This document shows, piece by piece, positions 1 to 7,145 of a stretch of 33,608 bases of DNA. Below the pieces are notes generated by a model. It did not search any database. It saw only the letters and a program-made list of their open reading frames with translations, and was not told the DNA's origin. Both the position numbers and the translations under genes were made by a program. The DNA comes from Chitinispirillales bacterium (GTDB lineage: Bacteria; Fibrobacterota; Chitinivibrionia; Chitinivibrionales; Chitinivibrionaceae). The stretch spans positions 1-33,608 of the forward strand of contig JAIRUI010000040.1 of NCBI GenBank assembly GCA_031254455.1, written 5' to 3'. Each line of letters starts with the position of its first letter. Within the stretch, counting starts at the first letter, position 1.

Positions 1-249
1 TGAGTTAAAAAGCGAATTGTAAAAATACGCTTCGCTAAACTTTCCGTTACTTTCGCTTGTACCGTTAAAAATTTCGTTGGTCTTGTCGATACGTTCTCCC
101 ACTTCGTCTAAAAATTTTCCTATATCGGCAAACCTTTTGTCGAGTTCTTCGTCGCGTTTCTTTTGTTGTTCTCTTGATTCTGCAAAATCTTTTGCGTTAT
201 TATTCATAATAGCGCGAATTTCCGCTAATTCTCTTTCCCACTGTTCCAT
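1..249 (-). CDS. Coiled-coil hypothetical protein, N-terminal 83 residues, runs off the left edge
   Basis: An open frame on the minus strand begins with ATG at 249 and stays open to base 1, giving 83 residues without a stop. The start follows an AGGGG-like Shine-Dalgarno sequence. The visible part is very hydrophilic and rich in E, K, R and Q (MEQWERELAEIRAIM, then REQQKKRDEELDKRF), which predicts an alpha-helical coiled coil. It then enters a segment with NGKFSEAYFYNSLFN. This pattern, a charged helix followed by an F-(A/S)-E-x-(Y/F)-(Y/F) segment, resembles the start of DUF3782/PD-(D/E)XK-like hypothetical proteins, but the diagnostic domain would lie outside the window. Function unknown. 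It has the same orientation as the LRR gene, 112 bases downstream of it. Confidence 0.7.
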   Translation of the reverse strand, partial: MEQWERELAEIRAIMNNNAKDFAESREQQKKRDEELDKRFADIGKFLDEVGERIDKTNEIFNGTSESNGKFSEAYFYNSLFNS

Positions 250-361
250 TATATGCCCCTAAGATTAAAACGTTACGACAAATATACCATCCGCCGAAAA
301 CCAAAAGCGAAACGTATTCCTACATCCCGCTTTTCGTATAAAGCCTGCAAGTAATTATTTC

Positions 362-3328
362 TTACCGTCTCACTCCCAACTTCGCCGAATATTTATACGC
401 TTTTCCACTGTTTCCTCTCGCTTCGGCGACAATCAGATAAGTTCCGTTCGCTACGTTTCTGCCGACGTTATTGGTCAAGTTCCACTCGACTTTACCGCTT
501 CTTGTTTCAGTCTCAAACACAACGTTACCGATATTATCATAAATGACTGTCTTAATCTGAGAAACTTTCTCGCCATTCGGTAAGTCGATGGTGATAACCG
601 CCTTATCGGAGACTATGTTGTTTGACAATCTAATACCGTTGCGCCCGTCGTTGCGCTTAATCTCAATTGGCGAAGCAATGTCATTTATTGTCAATGTCGC
701 GGTCATATACTCAGGAACGTTGTAATTGCTTTGGTCGGTTACGGAAAACATTGCCGTTACCTCGTGCGTTCCTATCGCCGTTTTACCGTTGCCGATGTAA
801 GAAACGCTTACACCGGTATGCAAATCACCGCTAATTTCAATACTGTGGGTATTGCCGTCGTATGTTACGGTTTTTGGTGCAAATGTAATGCCGTCCATAT
901 TGTAACTTGCCTTCGCAATTGTCCAAGAAAAAGGAATATCGGCAGTCGTTCCATCCGTCCACTCGTAATTTGTCTTGTCTGCCAAAATCACCGTCGCATT
1001 GTAATTACCCGCGTTTGTGCCTTTATCGCCGGATACATTATATGCCGCATTTGCCGCAATCTCTAACGATTGCTCGCTTCCGGTATAAACAAAAGAAGTA
1101 TTCGTTGCCGTCGGCTTGGTTATTTTTGTCTTAGCCACCGATACGTTTACGCTAATATTTGCAGCGGAATTGTAGTAATTGTCATCTCCGGCAAAATTCG
1201 CTTTGAACGTTTGTGTTCCCGCATTGCCTACCGATGTTGTCGTCGCGTCCGCCCACGACCAACCGGTCGGTAATTCCACATTTGCCAGAGTCTGCCCTAA
1301 TTTTGCGGTTAATCCTGCCGGTGCCGCCGGATTCTGTTTCCAGAATCTTGAATAATAACCACTAAAACCTTTTACTGCCGATTCGTCCGCCATAAAATTG
1401 TCATAACAATACAATTCCCACAGATAGGTATTGTTAGACAAGTCAAGTGTTGTCAGTTGGTTATTGTAACAATCCAAATTTGACAGATTGGTATTTTTCG
1501 ACACATCCAACGTTGTTAATTGGTTGTAAGAACAACCCAATTCCCACAAATTCGTATTACTCGATACATTCAACGTTGTTAATTGGTTGTAAGAACAATT
1601 TAAATACTTCAAATTTGTATTATTAGACAAATCCAGTGTCGTCAAATTGTTCTTTCTGCAAGACAATATCTCTATTAACGGGAAATATTCTATTCCCGCA
1701 AGAGAAGTTATATCACTGTAGCTTACGTCAAGGCTAATTATTCCCATTACGTCGTTGTCATATATCGGCGCAGGAGCACTTTTCCCAATGTAATCATACA
1801 CTGCTGCCTTAAAGTTCGGGTCTGTAAACTTATTGGTAATGTCTGTCGCCGACAAATTCTTTTGCGGATAAAAATAATAATAATTGTAGTACCATTCCTT
1901 CAACCCTATAATTTTACTTTCGTCCTCAAAATAATTTACTCTCACATCAAGATTACTAAGGTTTGTATTCTTCGACAAATCCAGTGTCGTCATTGAATTG
2001 TTACTACAAATTAAGTACTGCAGTATAGTGTTTTTCGCTACATCCAACGAAGTCAATTCGTTGTTTCTGCAATACAAGTATCGCAAATTATCACTGTCAG
2101 GCAAAATAAGCGAAGTCAATTTGTTGTCATCACAATCCAAATACGACAGATTGATATTCTTTGACACGTCAAGTGTTGTCAGTTGGTGGTTATTGTAACA
2201 ATACAACTCTTGCAGTGAGAGAAAATACTCTATTCCCGCAAGAGAAGTTATGTTACTGTAAGTTACATAAAAGTTAGTTATACCGATTACGTCGTTGTCA
2301 TATATCAGCGCAGGAGCACTTTTACCGATGTTGTTATACACTCTCGCTCTAAAATCGAGGTCTGTAAACTTATTGGTAATGTCTGTATCCGTTGCATTTT
2401 TCTGCGGGTCAAAATAAAAACCTTGGTAAAGAGACGTTTCGTCTAACCCGATAATTTTACTTTTATTTTCCAAATGATTCGCGCGTACATCAAGATTATT
2501 AAGCTTCGTATTCTTTGATATGTCAAGCGTTGTTAAATTATTGCCGGAGCAATCCAAGCGTGTCAGCGCGGTAAGATGTTCTATTCCCGCAAGAGAAGTT
2601 ATGTTACTCCTCGACACGTTAAGATAATCTATGTACTTTATATCATCAAAAAATATCGGTGAACCGGACGGTTTGCCAATATAATTATAGACAGCCGCTC
2701 TGAAATTCTCATCCGTAAAATCGGAAGAAATGTTCGTATCGTCACCATCCCACCATTCCAAACCGTAAAGTTTGATAGACGTTACCGTAACGGTTATAGA
2801 TTGGTTGTAATGTTCATGAGTAAACTCAATGTCCGATTCAATATTATTTTTACTCACACTGGAAAGGTCTGCAGGTCCAGTATATCCATCATCAACCATC
2901 CACTCGGGCACCTTGAAATCCGACAGGTTAAGTGTTACTGTCTTGTTAGTGCCGCTTGATAATTTTGCATAATAAATAACATTTTCACCGTAATATTTAA
3001 GAGTAGTCAATATGCCGACAAGAATTTCTTTGCTTGCAGTATAAGTAATTTCTATTTTTTCAAGAGTTGCCATTGTTTTAACATCAAGAAATGCATCGAC
3101 TCCTGCATAAGGCCAAATTTTATCTTCATCCGTATCGGATAATGTCATGGTAACCGTAAGAGGGTTTTGGTTAGTGATATTGACTTTTGTTCCTTCGCCG
3201 TAATCGTCTATGTAATAGTCCCATTGAAGATATTCGTCATCAAACAAATCAATATAATCCGCAACCGGGTCAGCAGCCCACACAATCGCTGTTGCCGCCA
3301 AAGCAATTGCTAAAAACTTTTTTGTCAT
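362..3328 (-). CDS. Secreted leucine-rich-repeat surface protein with Ig-like domains and a C-terminal sorting-type domain
   Basis: A 988-residue exported protein. I chose the ATG at 3328 because AAGGAG lies 7 bases upstream and a signal peptide follows directly (MTKKFLAIALAATAIVWA, cleavage near residue 19-20); an upstream in-frame start at 3379 has neither. Approximate order: signal peptide; beta-rich N-terminal domain (20-200); three LRR modules (about 204-310, 313-490, 493-650), each opening with a segment like FTDxNFxAxVYxxIGK and then SxITSLAGIE, followed by 21-residue repeats of the type LxxLxCSxNQLTTLDVSxNT; an Ig-like domain (666-735); one or two MBG/YDG-like Ig repeats (740-880); and a C-terminal domain (885-988) containing IYDNIGNVVFE and NGTYLIVAEA and ending KLGVRR. 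That last domain resembles the FlgD-like Ig sorting domains of type IX secretion cargo. Likely a cell-surface binding or adhesion protein; no catalytic motif seen. The partner is unknown. Confidence 0.85.
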   Translation of the reverse strand: MTKKFLAIALAATAIVWAADPVADYIDLFDDEYLQWDYYIDDYGEGTKVNITNQNPLTVTMTLSDTDEDKIWPYAGVDAFLDVKTMATLEKIEITYTASKEILVGILTTLKYYGENVIYYAKLSSGTNKTVTLNLSDFKVPEWMVDDGYTGPADLSSVSKNNIESDIEFTHEHYNQSITVTVTSIKLYGLEWWDGDDTNISSDFTDENFRAAVYNYIGKPSGSPIFFDDIKYIDYLNVSRSNITSLAGIEHLTALTRLDCSGNNLTTLDISKNTKLNNLDVRANHLENKSKIIGLDETSLYQGFYFDPQKNATDTDITNKFTDLDFRARVYNNIGKSAPALIYDNDVIGITNFYVTYSNITSLAGIEYFLSLQELYCYNNHQLTTLDVSKNINLSYLDCDDNKLTSLILPDSDNLRYLYCRNNELTSLDVAKNTILQYLICSNNSMTTLDLSKNTNLSNLDVRVNYFEDESKIIGLKEWYYNYYYFYPQKNLSATDITNKFTDPNFKAAVYDYIGKSAPAPIYDNDVMGIISLDVSYSDITSLAGIEYFPLIEILSCRKNNLTTLDLSNNTNLKYLNCSYNQLTTLNVSSNTNLWELGCSYNQLTTLDVSKNTNLSNLDCYNNQLTTLDLSNNTYLWELYCYDNFMADESAVKGFSGYYSRFWKQNPAAPAGLTAKLGQTLANVELPTGWSWADATTTSVGNAGTQTFKANFAGDDNYYNSAANISVNVSVAKTKITKPTATNTSFVYTGSEQSLEIAANAAYNVSGDKGTNAGNYNATVILADKTNYEWTDGTTADIPFSWTIAKASYNMDGITFAPKTVTYDGNTHSIEISGDLHTGVSVSYIGNGKTAIGTHEVTAMFSVTDQSNYNVPEYMTATLTINDIASPIEIKRNDGRNGIRLSNNIVSDKAVITIDLPNGEKVSQIKTVIYDNIGNVVFETETRSGKVEWNLTNNVGRNVANGTYLIVAEARGNSGKAYKYSAKLGVRR
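1689..2386. repeat. Internal 158-bp direct repeat of the LRR gene (two copies, offset 540 bp)
   Basis: Two segments of the LRR gene, 1689-1846 and 2229-2386, begin with the same bases (TCTATTCCCGCAAGAGAAGT) and end with the same TCTGTAAACTTATTGGTAAT run. They keep the same 158-base length and encode the module-opening segment (SLAGIEYF back to DITNKFTD). A third, more diverged copy begins at 2580. The 540-base offset equals 180 codons, so gain or loss of a unit would keep the reading frame. Confidence 0.8.
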
Positions 3329-3390
3329 TACAAAACTCCTTTGTAAAATTGTTGTTAAATTGTTCTCTTTTTTTCTCAATCCGTTTAATA

Positions 3391-3495
3391 CTATCCGATT
3401 AAAACGATTTCTTCCCGCTGTTTAAGAATTGGGATTGTGGCTATTTGGTGACATAAGCGTATAAGTCCCAACTCTGTAAATGAAACACGTTTCAT
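3391..3495 (-). CDS. Candidate 34-residue small protein or leader peptide upstream of the LRR gene
   Basis: On the minus strand an ATG at 3495 is preceded by a perfect AGGAGG (3501-3506) with 5-base spacing, one of the strongest ribosome-binding sites in the window. The frame runs 34 codons (MKRVSFTELGLIRLCHQIAT, then a stretch ending EEIVLIG) to a TAG at 3391-3393. The start codon lies inside a 7-2-7 inverted repeat, ATGAAAC/GTTTCAT (3480-3495), which could be an operator or a hairpin hiding the start. The LRR gene begins 62 bases downstream in the same direction, with no clear promoter between them, so this could be a leader ORF. I do not recognise the peptide. It could also be a remnant of a longer gene. 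Confidence 0.4.
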   Translation of the reverse strand: MKRVSFTELGLIRLCHQIATIPILKQREEIVLIG

Positions 3496-3678
3496 AGAAA
3501 CCTCCTAAATATCCGTTAATATCTTTTGTAATCCTATAATTATCTTTCAAAATCACGCCGCTTTTCAGTTTGCGCCGTCTCTGAGAAAATTGTCGTAATC
3601 GTAAACGTTTTTGGGAAATTTGGAAAATAGGCCGAGCAAGAAGTTTGTGAAAGTATGAATCACGTGTTTTTTCTTTGT

Positions 3679-3710
3679 ACGTCTGAACGGGTCTACGTCT
3701 GAACGGGTCT
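3679..3710. repeat. Perfect tandem duplication of a 16-bp unit
   Basis: The unit ACGTCTGAACGGGTCT occurs twice back to back (3679-3694 and 3695-3710) with no mismatch. It is followed directly by an ATATATAT-rich run. It looks like a slippage or local duplication event. No protein or RNA function can be assigned. Confidence 0.9.
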
Positions 3711-3766
3711 ATATATATTATGTAATATATATAGTTTGTAATTATAGAAATTTTGTCGTACGCTAC

Positions 3767-3827
<61 letters not shown>

Positions 3828-3957
3828 ATCCGTCTGCCGTCGCTGTCAAGGGTTTTGTTGATATTTGCAGAAATTTTTTCATTTTGTTTCTTTCTCTGTT
3901 TTCGCCGTTTTAATTTAACATTCGGTACTAATATAATATTTGTAGTATTTTATTAGT

Positions 3958-5052
3958 ATGAAATTTAAATATATTTTCAAAATATTTGCAATATTAGCGT
4001 CGCTTTTATTAGCTGCGTGTTCTGAAATATTATTAGGCGACAGCACGGCGGACGGTTATTATACGATTTCTTTCGATTCGCAAGGCGGAACAAATTGCCC
4101 GCCTCAAACCGTTACGCTCGGTTCGACTATAATTCTGCCTGCGGCAAATCGAAGCGGTTATATTTTTGAAGGCTGGTTTAGCGCAAATTACGGCGGGGTT
4201 TATTACGGTTTGGGCGGAGACGCTTATACGGTTAATTTAAGCAGGACTCTGTATGCTCATTGGGGCGGTGAAATCGGCGGCGATTATCGTACGGTTTTTT
4301 TTAATTCGCAAGGCGGAACAATTTGTTCCGATAAAACCGTTACGCTCGGTTCGACTATAACTCTGCCTTTTACAAATCGAAGCGGTTATATTTTTGAAGG
4401 TTGGTTTAGCGCAAATTACGGCGGGGTTTATTACGGTTTGGGCGGAGACGCTTATACGGTTAACTCCGATAAAACGTTATATGCGCATTGGATTTGGTGT
4501 ACATCGCCGTCCGTACCGACGGGCGTATCGGCTGCGGCTATATCGTCAAACAGCGTTAAAATTTCATGGAACGCGGTCGCGGGTGCGGATTATTATGAAG
4601 TATATTGGAGTGAAAATCCTACGGGTTATTATGAATGGTTCGGATATGCGTACTCGACGTCCTATATCGACGACGATCAGTATAATTTACCTTCGACTAC
4701 GTATTATTACAAGGTAAAAGCGGTAAACGACTGCGGAGAAAGCGGGTTTTCAAATTACGCCTATGCGACTACTATGGGCGGCGGTTATGGGACGCTTGTG
4801 ATAAACAACGCGTCCTATGATTATGACATCGTAGGCGTTTATATTGAAAATATCGTTACGGAAGATTACATTGACGATTGGAATAACTGGAGTGCGATAA
4901 TTCAACGAAACGGCGGCAAGTCGTATCAGTTGCCGCAAGGCGGTTGGGACGTGGAAGTGTACGACGATTACGGCGACGGTTATTACGCTCAGGTAAATAT
5001 TAGCCGCGGACAAACCAAAACGCTTACATATGACGGGTATTCGTTAAGATAA
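3958..5052 (+). CDS. Surface lipoprotein with two InlB B-repeats and a fibronectin type III domain
   Basis: A 364-residue predicted lipoprotein. The first 21 residues form a lipoprotein signal with lipobox LAAC, so Cys21 would be lipidated. Two copies of the Listeria-Bacteroides InlB repeat follow (about 36-102 and 112-178), each with FxSQGG, TVTLGSTI, RSGYIFEGWF and a closing TLYAHW. A fibronectin type III domain spans about 184-272 (VPTGVSAAA, VKISWNAV, YYYKVKAVND). The tail (275-364) is a Tyr- and Asp-rich beta-sandwich-like region with no recognised family. Such repeats usually occur in adhesins and surface-exposed proteins; the ligand is unknown. The gene ends only 3 bases from the end of the convergent hydG, leaving no room for a separate terminator. 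The start has no clear Shine-Dalgarno sequence. Confidence 0.85.
   Translation: MKFKYIFKIFAILASLLLAACSEILLGDSTADGYYTISFDSQGGTNCPPQTVTLGSTIILPAANRSGYIFEGWFSANYGGVYYGLGGDAYTVNLSRTLYAHWGGEIGGDYRTVFFNSQGGTICSDKTVTLGSTITLPFTNRSGYIFEGWFSANYGGVYYGLGGDAYTVNSDKTLYAHWIWCTSPSVPTGVSAAAISSNSVKISWNAVAGADYYEVYWSENPTGYYEWFGYAYSTSYIDDDQYNLPSTTYYYKVKAVNDCGESGFSNYAYATTMGGGYGTLVINNASYDYDIVGVYIENIVTEDYIDDWNNWSAIIQRNGGKSYQLPQGGWDVEVYDDYGDGYYAQVNISRGQTKTLTYDGYSLR
4145..4463. repeat. Near-identical 91-bp direct repeats inside the InlB-repeat lipoprotein gene
   Basis: Bases 4145-4235 and 4373-4463 are the same 91-base sequence with one difference seen (GGCTGG versus GGTTGG). The period is 228 bases, that is 76 codons, so the repeat keeps the frame. 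Shorter matches continue upstream of both copies. The near-identity at DNA level, not only protein level, points to a recent duplication or ongoing homogenisation of the InlB repeat. Confidence 0.9.
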
Positions 5053-5055
5053 TTT

Positions 5056-6555
5056 TTAAAAATACAAATCTCTCGCGCCGTCTTCGGTTTTAGTGTAGTA
5101 ATTCATAAGCGCGTCGAACATTTTCGGATTTTTCTCTTTTACTTCTGCGATTTCCTTTTGAATTATCGGCTCGGCAAGCGCGATAGTTTCGGGCGACGCA
5201 AAATCGTCAAGCCATTCGCGATAAGTAATTATTGCGTTTAATTTGCAAAATTGTCCTTCATATCCGCTTTTTAGCGCGTCCAAAATTTTTTGTCCCGTTC
5301 TTCCGCAGCGATAACCCGCAGTACAAAAACTTGTGATAAATCCCTGTTTTGCAAGTGAGCGCACTACCTCGTCGAGCGAGCGCGTATCGCCCAAAATAAA
5401 CTGCTGACGAACCGCTTCCTGACGGCTGTAATCGAAATCCTCCGAATACGCGCCCAGACCTATTTTACTGCTTGCGTCTGTTTGCGTAATTCCCAGCGGA
5501 ATAATTTCATCGCGAACTTTTTGGTTTTCGCGGGCGGTTAAAATCATTCCCGTATATGGTACGCTCAAACGAATGCACATAACCGCTTTCTTGAATTGCT
5601 CGTCGTTCAAATGCGTTGATTTTGTTTCTTCGATACCGGGTGCGTTATCCGCCGGTTCGATACGCGGAAACGATATCGTATGCGGTCCTACGCCGAATTT
5701 CGCTTCAAGTTCCCTTGCATGCAAAAGAACGCCCATAACTTCAAATTTCCAGTCTGTAAGCCCTAAAAGCGGACCGATTCCCACATCTTCCAAACCTGCG
5801 TCGTAAGCGCGGTGCATACAATATAAACGCCAGCGGTAATTTCCTTTGACGGTATTTGGATTATGCAGTTTCGCGTATGTTTCACGGTGATATGTTTCCT
5901 GAAAAACCTGATAAGTGCCGATTCCTATATCTTTGAGAATTTTTAAATCCTCAACGCTCATCGGCGCGGCGTTTACGTTTACTCTGCGGATTTGCCCGAA
6001 TCCTTTTTTTGTTTCGTATTTTGCCGCGTAAATAGTTTTGACGCTTTGGGCGATATAATTAACGTCGCTGTCGGGATGCTCGCCGTAAACCGCAATGAGC
6101 CGTTTGTGTCCGATTTTGCCAGCAAGCGCCTTTATTTCTTCCTCAATTTCAGGTATAGAGAGTATTCGGCGTACACTATTTTTATTTTTGCCGCTAAACG
6201 CGCAATATTTACAGGTATTTATGCATTTGCTCGACAAATAAAGCGGTGCGAAAGTAACGATTCTGTTATCATAAACTTTAAGTTTAATTTCAATAGCCGC
6301 CTTTTTCATTTCGTCAAGCGATTCTTTGTCTTCGACGTTTAAGAGAGCGGCGGTTTCTTCGGGCAGAAGCGTTTCAAGCGATTTGGATTTAGCGATTATT
6401 TCGCGGACAAAATTTTTGTCGGGGTTCGCTTGGCTTTTCAGCGATTTTTCAATTAAATTTTCATCGATAAAATCGCTTCCGTCTCTATTAATATATTTAT
6501 CAATTTGACTTTGTATAATTCGGCTGTCGGTCCATTCTTTTACGCGGTTATTCAC
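5056..6555 (-). CDS. hydG: HydG-type radical SAM tyrosine lyase, [FeFe]-hydrogenase H-cluster maturation
   Basis: 499 residues from a GTG start at 6555, chosen because AAAGGAG lies 5-6 bases upstream; an in-frame ATG at 6600 lacks such a site. Known HydG enzymes cleave tyrosine and make the CO and CN ligands of the hydrogenase H-cluster, delivered on a second, C-terminal iron-sulfur cluster. The radical SAM motif CINTCKYC is present (Cys111, Cys115, Cys118), as are family stretches such as TYQVFQETYHRETYAKLH, DVGIGPLLGL and KFGVGPHTISFPR. The C-terminal cluster motif is altered: the usual C-x2-C-x22-C would be Cys411, 414 and 437, but residue 414 is Gly and a Cys appears at 417 (SFCTAGYRCGRTG). 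The protein may still bind a cluster with different ligands or belong to a divergent HydG-like group. No hydrogenase, hydE or hydF lies in the window. A related alternative, ThiH, is less likely from overall similarity. Confidence 0.88.
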   Translation of the reverse strand: MNNRVKEWTDSRIIQSQIDKYINRDGSDFIDENLIEKSLKSQANPDKNFVREIIAKSKSLETLLPEETAALLNVEDKESLDEMKKAAIEIKLKVYDNRIVTFAPLYLSSKCINTCKYCAFSGKNKNSVRRILSIPEIEEEIKALAGKIGHKRLIAVYGEHPDSDVNYIAQSVKTIYAAKYETKKGFGQIRRVNVNAAPMSVEDLKILKDIGIGTYQVFQETYHRETYAKLHNPNTVKGNYRWRLYCMHRAYDAGLEDVGIGPLLGLTDWKFEVMGVLLHARELEAKFGVGPHTISFPRIEPADNAPGIEETKSTHLNDEQFKKAVMCIRLSVPYTGMILTARENQKVRDEIIPLGITQTDASSKIGLGAYSEDFDYSRQEAVRQQFILGDTRSLDEVVRSLAKQGFITSFCTAGYRCGRTGQKILDALKSGYEGQFCKLNAIITYREWLDDFASPETIALAEPIIQKEIAEVKEKNPKMFDALMNYYTKTEDGARDLYF

Positions 6556-6648
6556 GAAAACTCCTTTCTTATCGCCGTATTTGTTCGGATATTTCAGCAA
6601 AATACTATTTTTGCCGAGATTAAAAATATAAAAAATTTGAGAAAAAAC

Positions 6649-6677
6649 TTGAAATTACACATATAACAACGTATTTT
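6649..6677 (+). promoter_or_regulatory. Sigma-70-like promoter for rlpA
   Basis: TTGAAA (6649-6654), a 17-base spacer, and TATTTT (6672-6677). The predicted transcript would start near 6684, just before the GGAGG ribosome-binding site at 6691-6695. It lies in the divergent hydG-rlpA intergenic region and would drive rlpA and the overlapping radical SAM gene. Confidence 0.5.
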
Positions 6678-6701
6678 ATCTGAAATAAGCGGAGGAAGTT
6701 T

Positions 6702-7145
6702 TTGCAAAAATTCTTATTTTTAATTACAATTTTAATTTTTATTTTTGGCTGCGCTTCGCCAAGATATGATTATTTAAATAACGCAGACGGTAAAAAGACT
6801 GCGGCGCCTAAAACAAACGAGAACGGTGCGGGAAATAAGATTTCCGTATCAAACAACGATATGCGCGGCGAGGCGTCGTGGTATGGTCCGGGGTATCATG
6901 GAAAAACTACCGCAAACGGTGAAAAATTTAACCAAAACGCTATGACGGCCGCTCATAAAACGCTTCCTTTTAATACTCGTGTGAAAGTTACGGATTTGGA
7001 TACGAAAAAATCGGTGATTGTGCGGATTAACGATAGAGGTCCCTATGCGAAAGGGCGAATTATCGATTTATCCCAAAAAGCCGCCGAAAAACTCGGAATG
7101 AAAGGGAAAGGACACGCTCAAGTAAAATTGGAAATAGTACGATGA
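6702..7145 (+). CDS. rlpA: RlpA-family lipoprotein with a double-psi beta-barrel domain
   Basis: 147 residues from a TTG start at 6702, supported by GGAGG at 6691-6695 with 6-base spacing. A lipoprotein signal ends in FGC, so Cys17 would be lipidated and the protein anchored in the envelope. After a low-complexity Asn/Lys linker comes the RlpA double-psi beta-barrel (about 52-145), with GEASWYGPGYHGKTTANGE, AAHKTLPFNTRVKV and the NDRGPYAKGRIIDLS segment that carries the conserved acidic residue. In studied species RlpA is a lytic transglycosylase acting on peptidoglycan lacking stem peptides. This copy has no SPOR domain, so septal targeting cannot be assumed. The 3' end overlaps the next gene by 4 bases (ATGA), implying translational coupling. 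Confidence 0.9.
   Translation: MQKFLFLITILIFIFGCASPRYDYLNNADGKKTAAPKTNENGAGNKISVSNNDMRGEASWYGPGYHGKTTANGEKFNQNAMTAAHKTLPFNTRVKVTDLDTKKSVIVRINDRGPYAKGRIIDLSQKAAEKLGMKGKGHAQVKLEIVR

Noticed and set aside
77..262. Plus-strand 61-codon frame rich in Ser and Phe
   Set aside because: It is the antisense shadow of the minus-strand gene 1-249, which has the better start and a plausible coiled-coil composition.
303..334. Weak hairpin AAAAGCG/CGCTTTT after the LRR gene as a terminator
   Set aside because: A seven-base stem with an 18-base loop and no proper U-run on the minus strand; too weak to call.
1400..2650. Regularly spaced repeats that might be a CRISPR array
   Set aside because: The repeats are in frame, encode 21-residue leucine-rich repeats and vary in sequence as a protein repeat does; there are no fixed direct repeats with unique spacers.
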